NCBI GenBank assembly: GCA_037439465.1 | Contig: JBBIVX010000002.1 | Coordinates: 133,205 to 197,204, forward strand | Source of the DNA: Parasulfuritortus sp037439465 | Lineage (GTDB): Bacteria > Pseudomonadota > Gammaproteobacteria > Burkholderiales > Thiobacillaceae | DNA: 64,000 nucleotides | Direction: 5' to 3' | Part shown: positions 35,055-42,327 of the stretch, piece by piece | Numbering within the stretch: position 1 is the stretch's first letter | Layout: every line of letters starts with the position of its first letter | Made by a program: the position numbers and the translations under genes | The notes under the pieces: generated by a model | The model's input: the letters and a program-made list of their open reading frames with translations, nothing else | What the model was told of the DNA's origin: nothing | Databases searched by the model: none

Positions 35055-35714
35055 TCAGGGCTTGCGCCGCATGAATCCCAATCCGGCCAGGCCCAGGCCC
35101 AAGAGGGCAATGGTGGCGGGCTCAGGGACAGGGTTACCGGGGTTGGCAGAACCCAGGGTGATGTCGTCATACGCGGTTTGGTTCACCGTGCCACCGAAGT
35201 CGATGGATTGCGCTATACCGCTGAAGCTCACACCGATTGGGGTCCAGTTGCAGAACGTGCCGTTCGGATCGCCTGTGCAGTTGTCGTTGTATTGGGCGGT
35301 CAGATTGATAGAGCCGAGCAGAGTGCCGGTGGCATCCAAGCCGTTATAGATGTTGATAGTGGCGTCCGTGGAGGAAGAGTAGTAGAAAGAAAAGCCGGTG
35401 TCGAACCCCGGGGCGTAGTTGAGGATGGCCGTGCCCGTCAGGAAGAACATGACAGTGTCGGGCGAGGGCTCATTGGCGATGTTGCCGGTGCCGCCTGCAT
35501 CGGCGTCAATGATGCTGAGGGCGTTGGAGCCAAACTGGATGGTGTAGTTGGTGCCCGTGTTGCCCAGGCTATCGGTGCCACCGTTGTAGAAGTTCAGCAG
35601 GTTGGCCTGGTTACCCGCGCCTTCAAAGTCCAGCACGATGACTGCGGCGGCGGCCGGCAGGGCGGCGAATAGTCCGGCGGCGATAAGAAGAGCGTTCAGT
35701 TTTTTCATTTTCAT
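35055..35714 (-). CDS. PEP-CTERM sorting domain protein
   Basis: The 219-residue secreted protein has a signal peptide (KKLNALLIAAGLFAALPAAAA), a Ser/Thr/Asn/Gly-rich beta-strand body and the C-terminal signal PVPEPATIALLGLGLAGLGF plus MRRKP. Such tails are recognised by an exosortase, and the proteins are linked to exopolysaccharide matrix. No exosortase gene is in the window. Two Cys in the body (NDNCTGDPNGTFCNW) may form a disulfide. A sigma-54 type promoter lies just upstream. The function of the body is unknown. Confidence 0.9.
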   Translation of the reverse strand: MKMKKLNALLIAAGLFAALPAAAAVIVLDFEGAGNQANLLNFYNGGTDSLGNTGTNYTIQFGSNALSIIDADAGGTGNIANEPSPDTVMFFLTGTAILNYAPGFDTGFSFYYSSSTDATINIYNGLDATGTLLGSINLTAQYNDNCTGDPNGTFCNWTPIGVSFSGIAQSIDFGGTVNQTAYDDITLGSANPGNPVPEPATIALLGLGLAGLGFMRRKP

Positions 35715-35750
35715 TCACTCATGCAGAAGTTGGCGTTGCAGCTCGTATTT

Positions 35751-35766
35751 AGCAATTTCAATGCCA
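35751..35766 (-). promoter_or_regulatory. Sigma-54 (RpoN) type promoter of the PEP-CTERM gene
   Basis: On the minus strand TGGCATTGAAATTGCT has GG and GC separated by exactly 10 bases, matching the -24/-12 consensus TGGCAC-N5-TTGCW with one mismatch. It lies about 37 bases before the ATG, leaving a short leader. PEP-CTERM genes in several bacteria are known to be controlled by RpoN and the PrsK-PrsR system, so position and motif agree. Confidence 0.7.
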
Positions 35767-35788
35767 TGGATGCATTTCTCTTTTAGTT

Positions 35789-35806
35789 ACATGTACATAT
35801 ACATGT
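35789..35806. promoter_or_regulatory. AT-rich palindrome upstream of the sigma-54 promoter
   Basis: ACATGTA (35789-35795) and TACATGT (35800-35806) are perfect inverted repeats four bases apart in an AT-rich island. The palindrome sits about 25 bases upstream of the -24 element and may be a binding site for an activator or repressor of the PEP-CTERM gene. No protein can be named. Confidence 0.4.
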
Positions 35807-35990
35807 TTTCTGTAAACCAAGGCGACATGTGTGTAAAAAAATCCGACACACGGTAGGCCAGCATTCATTTGTCTGAATGGGATAGGTGGACCTGTATGCG
35901 AGGGACTGATGGCGTATCCACCTGGTGGATGCTTGGCCAGTCCTGTAAAAGAATTCGGAGAGGTCCGGGCTTCCTCATCCCCCGGCTAGC

Positions 35991-36383
35991 TTAATGCAGA
36001 TGTCTTCCGTGCAGGGTAGCCAACATGCCCACGATGGCAGCCAGGAAGCCAGCGAACTGGGGCAGCATGAAGCCCTCGCCCTCGGGCGCGATGAATTCCA
36101 GCGGGATCCAGGTGAGCAGGCCAAGGCCGATGGCGAGGTAGGCACCCAGGGTGGTGGCCCGCTTCCAGTAGAGGCCTGCCACCAGCGGCACGAGGGCCAG
36201 CACCAGGGTGACCGTGTAGGCGTTCTCCACCATCGTGTGGATGCCGGTCTCCTGCTGCAGGGCCCGTAGGGAATAGAGCGTCACCAGTCCGGTGAAGATG
36301 CCCACTACCCAGCGGGTCATCACCAGCAGTTCACGGCGACAGGCGGCGCTTGGGAGCGATACGGGGACTTCCCGAAGGCGAAT
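35991..36383 (-). pseudogene. C-terminal remnant of a sodium:solute symporter
   Basis: The open frame from 36383 to the TAA at 35991 encodes only the last part of an SSS-family symporter. TRWVVGIFTGLVTLYSLRAL, MVENAYTVTLVLALVPLVAG, YWKRATTLGAYLAIGLGLLT and a final segment ending ATLHGRHLH correspond to the last three or four membrane helices. An in-frame stop at 36384-36386 and no trace of the N-terminal 350 residues show 5' truncation. The family appears to be the same as that of the gene at the left edge of the window. Confidence 0.72.
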
Positions 36384-36497
36384 TCAGCGTTTGACGGGTG
36401 CGGCCAGCGTCGAAGATACTCCGGCTCGTCGCGTTGAATTTCTGAATTTCCTATCCTTTATTCCGTGTGTGAGTCGTGTTTATTGGAGGAGAGCAAG

Positions 36498-37004
36498 ATG
36501 GGACTGATGGCTTGGTTCAAGAGTCTGGCGGCGGGTAAGGCTGAGGAAAACCCGGCAACGGTGGCGCCGAGCGCGGGTCCGGTGGCGGCAACGGCCACCT
36601 CGGCCGCGGCGGCGAAGGAAGAGGATGGGGTGGTGGCCGGCCTCAACTTCAAGACCGCCATCGATGCGCATATGAAATGGAAGATACGCCTGCAGCAATA
36701 TGTGCAGGGGCAAAGCGAGGAGGACCTGAAGGTGGAGGCCGTGTCGCGCGACGACCAGTGCCTGCTCGGCAAGTGGATACAGAGCGTCGGCAGCGAGCGC
36801 TTCGGTGGCCTGCGCGAATTCCAGGAGATGAAGATGGAACATGCCCGCTTCCATTTGTGCGCCGGCGACGTTCTCGCCTGCGCGCAGGCGGGCGACGGCG
36901 AGGGGGCCATGCAGAAGTTACATTCGGGCGATTACGTGCGGGCTTCGGAGCGGGTCAAGCTGCATCTGGCCCGCTTGTATGTGCAAGTGTCGCAGGGGCA
37001 CTGA
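36498..37004 (+). CDS. CZB (chemoreceptor zinc-binding) domain protein
   Basis: The 168-residue protein has an Ala-rich N-terminal stretch (residues about 15-50) and then a CZB domain. AIDAHMKWKIRLQQY carries the first His, DDQCLLGKWIQSVG the Cys and EHARFHLCAGDV the last two His: the 3His-1Cys zinc site of chemoreceptor and diguanylate cyclase sensors. Here the domain stands alone with no MCP or GGDEF output, so it probably works through a partner. The start at 36498 follows GGAGGA. Its last 50 bases overlap the 3' end of the histidine kinase gene on the other strand. Confidence 0.85.
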   Translation: MGLMAWFKSLAAGKAEENPATVAPSAGPVAATATSAAAAKEEDGVVAGLNFKTAIDAHMKWKIRLQQYVQGQSEEDLKVEAVSRDDQCLLGKWIQSVGSERFGGLREFQEMKMEHARFHLCAGDVLACAQAGDGEGAMQKLHSGDYVRASERVKLHLARLYVQVSQGH

Positions 37005-38409
37005 CGCGCTGGGGTGCGCCGGCCGGGAAGTCGAGGGTAACCGTCAGGCCGCGCCCGTCCAGACCTTCGCCGAAGCTGACGGCGGCGCCATAGCGCTCGG
37101 CAATGCGTAGCACGATGGAGAGCCCGAGGCCGACGCCTTCGGTGTCGGTCCTGTCCAGACGATGGAAACGCTGCCCCAGCTCCTGGCGCCGCGCGGCGGC
37201 GACGCCTGGGCCGTTGTCGGCCACAGCCAGTCGCGCCCGCTCCGCCGTCGCACCAAGCTGCACTTCGATGCGGCTGCCGCGCGGGCAGTAACGCAGAGCG
37301 TTGTCGAGCAGGTTGCGCAGCAGGATGCGCAGGGCGTCCTCCTCGCAACGCAGTTTTACCGGTTCGGCGCGCAGCGATAGATCGATGTCCTTGGACACGG
37401 CGCGGGGGGCGATCTCGCCGCAGATTTCCTCGACCAACGGGGCCGCCTCCAATTGCCGGACGTCGTCGGGATTGGCGCAATCCAGCCGGGCCAGGGTGAG
37501 TAACTGGCCGATCAGGCGGGACATGCGCTCGAGCGAGGCGGTGGCCTGTTGCTGCGCCTGCATGCGCGTTTCCTTGTTGTTGGCCAGACGCAGGGCGTCG
37601 AGTTGGGCGCGCAGGGCGGCCATCGGCGTGCGCAGCTCATGGGCGGCGTCGCCGGTGAAGCGGCGTTCGCTGTCCATGGCCAGGTTTAGACGGTCGAGCA
37701 GGGTGTTGAGGGCGTTCAGCAAGGGGCGCAATTCCAAGGGGGCATCGGCGACGCGCAGGTGTTGGAGGTGTGTCGGGTCGCGGTTTTCCAGGTCGGAGGT
37801 GAGGTGGCGCAGAGGGGCCAGGTTGCGGCGTATGGACCAGACCAGGGCGATGCCGCCCAGCGGCAGGGCCAAGAGGTAGGGCCAGGTATTGTTCCAGGCG
37901 ATCAACCGTACCATCTCTTCCCGGTCGACCAGGTCCTGACCGGCGACGGCGCGGATCTCGCCATCGGCCGAGGTGGCGGCGAGAAAACGGAAGGCCTTGT
38001 CGGCGAGGACGAGGGTGCGGTAGCCGTCTTCCGCAACATTGGCTCGTCCCCAGTCTATGCCGCCCGAGCGCAGCATCAGGCGCGGATAAGGACGTTCCCG
38101 ATCATCGGGCAGCGCCTGGCGTGACCAGGCGATGGAGCCGGGGGGCGGGTGGGCGGGCTTGAGCCGCCAGACCTGGAAAACGGTCTGGCCGTGATGGAGC
38201 CGCGGTGGCAGGCCGATGTCGCCGACGGCGTCGAGTTCATCCGTTTGGCCGATGAACAACAGTGTCTGGATGATTTGCGCCAATTGAGTGTCGACGATTT
38301 CGTCGGCCTCGATCTTGGCCGTCTGGTAGGCCCCCCAGCCGGCCACCAGGCCGCTGAGCAGCAGGATGGTCAACGACATGGCGATGAAGCGTGCCTGGAG
38401 TGATCTCAT
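36955..38409 (-). CDS. Sensor histidine kinase (QseC/PmrB type)
   Basis: This 484-residue membrane kinase has a first helix (MSLTILLLSGLVAGWGAY), a periplasmic sensor domain of about 140 residues and a second helix (WPYLLALPLGGIALVWSI). A HAMP-like linker follows, then the H box FTGDAAHELRTPMAALRAQL, N box LLRNLLDNALRYC and glycine boxes DNGPGV and GVGLGLSIV. The sensor domain is of the 2CSK_N type seen in QseC relatives. The response regulator gene precedes it with a four-base overlap (ATGA). The signal is unknown. Confidence 0.92.
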   Translation of the reverse strand: MRSLQARFIAMSLTILLLSGLVAGWGAYQTAKIEADEIVDTQLAQIIQTLLFIGQTDELDAVGDIGLPPRLHHGQTVFQVWRLKPAHPPPGSIAWSRQALPDDRERPYPRLMLRSGGIDWGRANVAEDGYRTLVLADKAFRFLAATSADGEIRAVAGQDLVDREEMVRLIAWNNTWPYLLALPLGGIALVWSIRRNLAPLRHLTSDLENRDPTHLQHLRVADAPLELRPLLNALNTLLDRLNLAMDSERRFTGDAAHELRTPMAALRAQLDALRLANNKETRMQAQQQATASLERMSRLIGQLLTLARLDCANPDDVRQLEAAPLVEEICGEIAPRAVSKDIDLSLRAEPVKLRCEEDALRILLRNLLDNALRYCPRGSRIEVQLGATAERARLAVADNGPGVAAARRQELGQRFHRLDRTDTEGVGLGLSIVLRIAERYGAAVSFGEGLDGRGLTVTLDFPAGAPQRVSAPATLAHTSGPDAA

Positions 38410-39068
38410 CCCTCCGGCTCGATCAGGTAGCCGATGCCGCGCAGGGTGCGGATGAAGTTGTTGCCCAGCTTGCGCCGCAGGTGATGCACGTGCACCTCCA
38501 CCGCGTTGCTTTCGACACCCTCTCCCCAGCCATACAGCGTCGCCTCCAACTGCGATTTGGAGACCACTCGTCCCATGTTGGTCATGAGTTTTTCCAGCAG
38601 TGCGTATTCCCGCGCCGACAGTTGCACCGGCTGGCCGGCCTGCCAGACGCGCCGCGCCTGCGGGTCGAGCTCGACGCTGGCGCAGACCAGACGATCCTCC
38701 GTCTGGCCGCGTGCCCGGCGCAGCAGGGCGTAGAGGCGCGCCGCCAGCTCCTCGATGTCCACGGGCTTGACCACATAATCGTCGGCCCCGGCGCCAAAGC
38801 TGTCCAGCTTGTAGGCCTTGCCGTCGCGGGCGCTCAGTATGAGCACGGGCAGCGGGTTGCCGTCACGGCGCAGGTGAGTCAGCAGGCTGACACCATCGGC
38901 GTCCGGCAGGCCGAGGTCGAGGATCATGATGCCGTATTCCTCGCTGGCCAGGGCATGGCGGGCGGAGGCGGCATCCCGTACCCAATCCGGGCTGAAGCCG
39001 AGTGAGCGCAGGCCACTTTCCAGGCCGTCGCCCAACTGGGGGTCATCTTCCACGATCAATAAACGCAT
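38406..39068 (-). CDS. OmpR-family response regulator (QseB/PmrA type)
   Basis: The 220-residue regulator has an N-terminal receiver domain (LLIVEDDPQLGDGLESGL, phospho-acceptor Asp in IMILDLGLPDADG, Lys in YVVKPVDIEELAAR) and a C-terminal winged helix. The recognition-helix region GVESNAVEVHVHHLRRKLG is characteristic of the QseB/PmrA/TctD subgroup. It is coupled to the kinase gene. The half-sites at 39080-39118 just upstream match the CTTAA-type boxes bound by this subgroup, so autoregulation is likely. Confidence 0.93.
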   Translation of the reverse strand: MRLLIVEDDPQLGDGLESGLRSLGFSPDWVRDAASARHALASEEYGIMILDLGLPDADGVSLLTHLRRDGNPLPVLILSARDGKAYKLDSFGAGADDYVVKPVDIEELAARLYALLRRARGQTEDRLVCASVELDPQARRVWQAGQPVQLSAREYALLEKLMTNMGRVVSKSQLEATLYGWGEGVESNAVEVHVHHLRRKLGNNFIRTLRGIGYLIEPEG

Positions 39069-39079
39069 GGGCGGATTGT

Positions 39080-39118
39080 CTTAAGTGCTTCTTAAGGTTT
39101 CCTTAAGGCCCTGTTAAG
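39080..39118. promoter_or_regulatory. Four tandem response-regulator half-sites (CTTAAG-N5)
   Basis: CTTAAG occurs at 39080-39085, 39091-39096 and 39102-39107, followed by GTTAAG at 39113-39118; every step is exactly 11 bp, one helical turn. This is the PmrA/QseB box layout (CTTAA repeats with 5-bp spacer) but doubled. It lies between the regulator gene and the divergent cytochrome gene. TAATTA at 39127 would be a -10 for the cytochrome, with TTAAGG (39103) at the -35 position inside the array. Confidence 0.78.
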
Positions 39119-39218
39119 GCGAGAGGGTAATTATCGTCTCCAACACCAGGAAAGCGTGATGGTGTCGGAGCCCGTGCCGCCTCGGCGGCTTTTTGCAAAT
39201 GCAAACAGGAGAATCTAC

Positions 39219-41384
39219 ATGAACAAGATGCGAATATGGGGGTGGCTGTCACTATTGATCTTGCCATTCTTCATGGCCCTGGCCGATGCTGATTCGGCCA
39301 GGCTATCCACCAACGTGACGTCGCTCAACCTGCAGGTCGGGCAGAAAGCGACGGTGCAGTTTTATAACGCCAGCGGCAAGGTCAGGGTAAGCAGCGCCAA
39401 CAGCCTGGTGGCCAAGGCAGGGCGCTCCGACGCAGCCATCAAGGTCGAGGCCAAGGCGGCCGGTTCGACCGTGGTGACGGTGCGTGACAACCGCTCCAGC
39501 GTGACCGTGGCGGTGACCGTCACCGCCACGCCAGCCCCTACGCCCACGCCCGCCACGGGCTTGACGGCCAATCCGACTTCGCTCGCTCTGGCGATCGGAC
39601 AGCAGGGGTATGTGCAGCTCGCCAATGCCTCGGGACGCTTGTCCGCCTCGGTGCAGGATCGCGACATCGCCAAGGCCGAACTGTCCGGTACCACCCTGAA
39701 GGTGAAGGGCCGCGCCACCGGCACCACCACCATCACCGTGCGTGACCGCCGTTATGCCGTGGTGATCGGCGTGGCCGTCGGCGCTGCCGGCACGCCTCCC
39801 GGCACGCCGCCGGCGCCCGGTACGCCGCCGACCGCGGGGGGCACCTACACACTGCTGGCCTGGAACGACCTCGGCATGCACTGCATGGACGGCGATTTCT
39901 CCGTCTTCTCCATCCTGCCGCCCTACAACAACCTGCATGCGCAACTGGTGGACAGCACCTCCAACAAGGTGGTTACCAGCGGCGTGACGCTGACCTACGA
40001 GGCCATGGCGGATGCCGATGGCTCCATCAACAGCATTTCCTCGACCAAGACCAACTTCTGGCAGAACGCGCTCGCCCTGTTTGGGGTCGCGCCCGCCGCC
40101 GACGTCGGCCTGGCCGGCAATCACGCGCCTGCGATGATGCCGCACGCCATGGCCTTCAATGCCGCGAAGAGCCAGTTCGAGGCCGAGGGCATCCCCATCA
40201 CACCCTATGACGATGCCTTCCGCAAGAACCCCTATCCCATGGTCAAGGTCGTGGCCAGGGATGGCAGCGGCGCCCAGCTCGCCCAGGCGCGCGTGGTGCT
40301 GCCGGTATCCGACGAAATGAGTTGTTCTTCCTGTCATGCCGCCAATGCCAGCGCCGCCGCCAAACCGGCCGCCGGTTGGTTGACCGACCCCAACAAGGAG
40401 ATCGAGTGGAAGAAGAACATACTGCGTCTGCATGACGAGAAGCAGGCTGGCAACAGTGCCTTCACCAGTGCCCTGGCCGCCAAGGGTTACCAGCCGAGCG
40501 GTCTGTTGGCCACGGCCGAGAGCGGCAAGTCCGTCCTCTGCGCCGGCTGCCATGCCTCCAATGCCTTGCCTGGCACCGGCATCACTGGCGTCAAGCCGCT
40601 GACCGAGGCCATCCACGGCCACCACGCCATGGTCAGGGATGCCGCCACGGGCAACCTGCTCGACAGCATCACCAACCGCAGCGCCTGCTACCAGTGCCAC
40701 CCCGGCTCGGAAACCAAGTGCCTGCGCGGTGTCATGGGTAATGCGGTGGACGCCACCGGCAAGGCCACCATGGATTGCCAGAGCTGCCACGGCTCCATGT
40801 CCAACGTCGGCCGCGCCGGTCGCGTCGGCTGGCTCGATCAGCCCAATTGCCAGGCCTGTCACCATGATGGCAAGCGGGAGACGGCAGCGGTCAGCGCGAC
40901 GGGTATCCTCAAGCAGTGGCTGGACACCCGCTATGCCACCAATCCGGACACGCCTCTGGCCGGCTTCTCGCTGTTCCGCATGAGCAAGGGTCACGGCGGC
41001 CTGCAGTGCGAGGCCTGTCACGGGGCCACCCACGCCGAGTACCCGAGCTCGCATCGCAACGACAACGTGCTGTCGCTGGACGTACAAGGGCGTGAAGGCA
41101 GCATCGGTGAGTGCACGGCCTGCCACAAGACGGTCCCGACCACGGCGAATGGCGGCCCGCATGGCATGCACACCCCTGGCCAGGCCTGGGTGAGCAGCCA
41201 CGAGTCTGCCGCCAAGGGCAACCAGGCGGCCTGCGCCTACTGCCATGGCGCCGACTACCGCGGTACGCCGTTGTCCGCCACCAAGGTGGCGCGCACCCTC
41301 ACCGTCGAGCATACGACCAAGAGCTTCGCGGCGGGGCATCAATTCAGCTGCTACGACTGCCACAATGGCCCGTCGGGTGACTGA
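39219..41384 (+). CDS. Nine-haem c-type cytochrome with N-terminal Ig-like domains
   Basis: The 721-residue secreted protein starts with a signal peptide (IWGWLSLLILPFFMALADA). Two Ig-like (BIG2-type) repeats follow at about residues 27-105 and 112-203, each ending in a TVTVRD- or TITVRD-like strand. After a Pro/Gly/Thr linker comes a domain with AWNDLGMHCMDGDFSVFSIL. Nine CxxCH haem sites lie between residues 369 and 715 (CSSCH, CAGCH, CYQCH, CQSCH, CQACH, CEACH, CTACH, CAYCH, CYDCH). It should be a periplasmic or surface electron carrier. No neighbouring porin or reductase is seen. The start follows AGGAGA. Confidence 0.9.
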   Translation: MNKMRIWGWLSLLILPFFMALADADSARLSTNVTSLNLQVGQKATVQFYNASGKVRVSSANSLVAKAGRSDAAIKVEAKAAGSTVVTVRDNRSSVTVAVTVTATPAPTPTPATGLTANPTSLALAIGQQGYVQLANASGRLSASVQDRDIAKAELSGTTLKVKGRATGTTTITVRDRRYAVVIGVAVGAAGTPPGTPPAPGTPPTAGGTYTLLAWNDLGMHCMDGDFSVFSILPPYNNLHAQLVDSTSNKVVTSGVTLTYEAMADADGSINSISSTKTNFWQNALALFGVAPAADVGLAGNHAPAMMPHAMAFNAAKSQFEAEGIPITPYDDAFRKNPYPMVKVVARDGSGAQLAQARVVLPVSDEMSCSSCHAANASAAAKPAAGWLTDPNKEIEWKKNILRLHDEKQAGNSAFTSALAAKGYQPSGLLATAESGKSVLCAGCHASNALPGTGITGVKPLTEAIHGHHAMVRDAATGNLLDSITNRSACYQCHPGSETKCLRGVMGNAVDATGKATMDCQSCHGSMSNVGRAGRVGWLDQPNCQACHHDGKRETAAVSATGILKQWLDTRYATNPDTPLAGFSLFRMSKGHGGLQCEACHGATHAEYPSSHRNDNVLSLDVQGREGSIGECTACHKTVPTTANGGPHGMHTPGQAWVSSHESAAKGNQAACAYCHGADYRGTPLSATKVARTLTVEHTTKSFAAGHQFSCYDCHNGPSGD

Positions 41385-41418
41385 ACCCATGGGGTGACGG
41401 CAACGTCGCCTTGAAAAA

Positions 41419-41458
41419 GCAAAGGCCCGTGGAGCGATCCACGGGCCTTTGCCGTTTT
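41419..41458. terminator. Strong bidirectional terminator
   Basis: Perfect 15-bp arms at 41419-41433 and 41438-41452 (GCAAAGGCCCGTGGA and its complement) enclose a GCGA loop. TTTT follows on the plus strand and an A-run (41414-41418) precedes it. It ends both the cytochrome gene and the convergent cnoX operon. Confidence 0.93.
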
Positions 41459-41470
41459 ATCGGGTAAGGA

Positions 41471-42325
41471 TCAGTGCAACACGCTGGCCAGCTTGCGCCG
41501 ATAGTGGCCGACCAGCGGGTCGTCGCCCAGCAGGTCGAATACCTTGAGCAGGGTCCGGCGCGCCGCCGCCCCGTTCCAGTCGCGGTCTCGGCGCACCAGC
41601 TCCAATAGTTCATCCATGCCCTGGGCATGGCGCCCGGCGGCGATCAGCAGGTTGGCCAGCTTGAGGCGGCTATCCATGTCCTCTGGCCGGTTGGCGAGGT
41701 TGGCCCGCAAGGTGGCCTCGTCGCTGCCCGCCTCGCCGACTTGGGAAAAATCAAGCCTGGCCAGCAGTCGGGCGGCCCGGTCTTGTGAGCGCAATGCCGG
41801 CGAGAGGCTGTCGAGCAGCGGCCTGGCCGCGTCCAGACGGTTCTGTTGCACCAGGATTGCGGCGCTGTCGAGGCGGACCTCTTCATCCTGCGGATCCATC
41901 TGCGCGGCTTGCCGCAGTGTTTCCAGGGCACCGTCCAGGTCGCCGGCATCGCGTTGGGCGGCCGCGGCCAGGCGACGCTCGGTCGCCGGCGAGGGGATGA
42001 CGCGATCGATAAACTCGCGCACTGCCGACTCGGGCAGGGCGCCGGAGAACTCGTCGACGATCTCGCCGCGATACACGGCCTTGACGGCCGGGATGCCACG
42101 CACGCCGAACTGGCTGGCCAGCGCCGGGTTGCGGTCGGCATTGACCTTGGCCAGGGTGAAGCGGCCCTGATATTCCTGTGCCAGCTTCTCCAGGACCGGT
42201 TTCAATGTCTGGCAGGGGCCGCACCATTCGGCCCAGAAGTCGACGACCACGGGGGCATGCATCGAGCCGTCGATGACGACGGCCTCAAAGTTGGTGGCGT
42301 CGACGTCGAGCGCGAACTCACTCAT
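41471..42325 (-). CDS. cnoX: Thioredoxin-TPR chaperedoxin CnoX (YbbN-like)
   Basis: The 284-residue protein has a thioredoxin domain (DFWAEWCGPCQTLKPVLEKL) in residues 1-115. Unlike E. coli CnoX, which lacks the redox pair, it keeps CGPC. The C-terminal half is TPR-like (GDLDGALETLRQAAQMDPQD, then AAGRHAQGMDELLELVRRD). CnoX-type proteins hold oxidised clients and hand them to chaperones. The ATG at 42325 follows the purB stop by two bases, so the genes are cotranscribed. Confidence 0.88.
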   Translation of the reverse strand: MSEFALDVDATNFEAVVIDGSMHAPVVVDFWAEWCGPCQTLKPVLEKLAQEYQGRFTLAKVNADRNPALASQFGVRGIPAVKAVYRGEIVDEFSGALPESAVREFIDRVIPSPATERRLAAAAQRDAGDLDGALETLRQAAQMDPQDEEVRLDSAAILVQQNRLDAARPLLDSLSPALRSQDRAARLLARLDFSQVGEAGSDEATLRANLANRPEDMDSRLKLANLLIAAGRHAQGMDELLELVRRDRDWNGAAARRTLLKVFDLLGDDPLVGHYRRKLASVLH

Positions 42326-42327
42326 GT

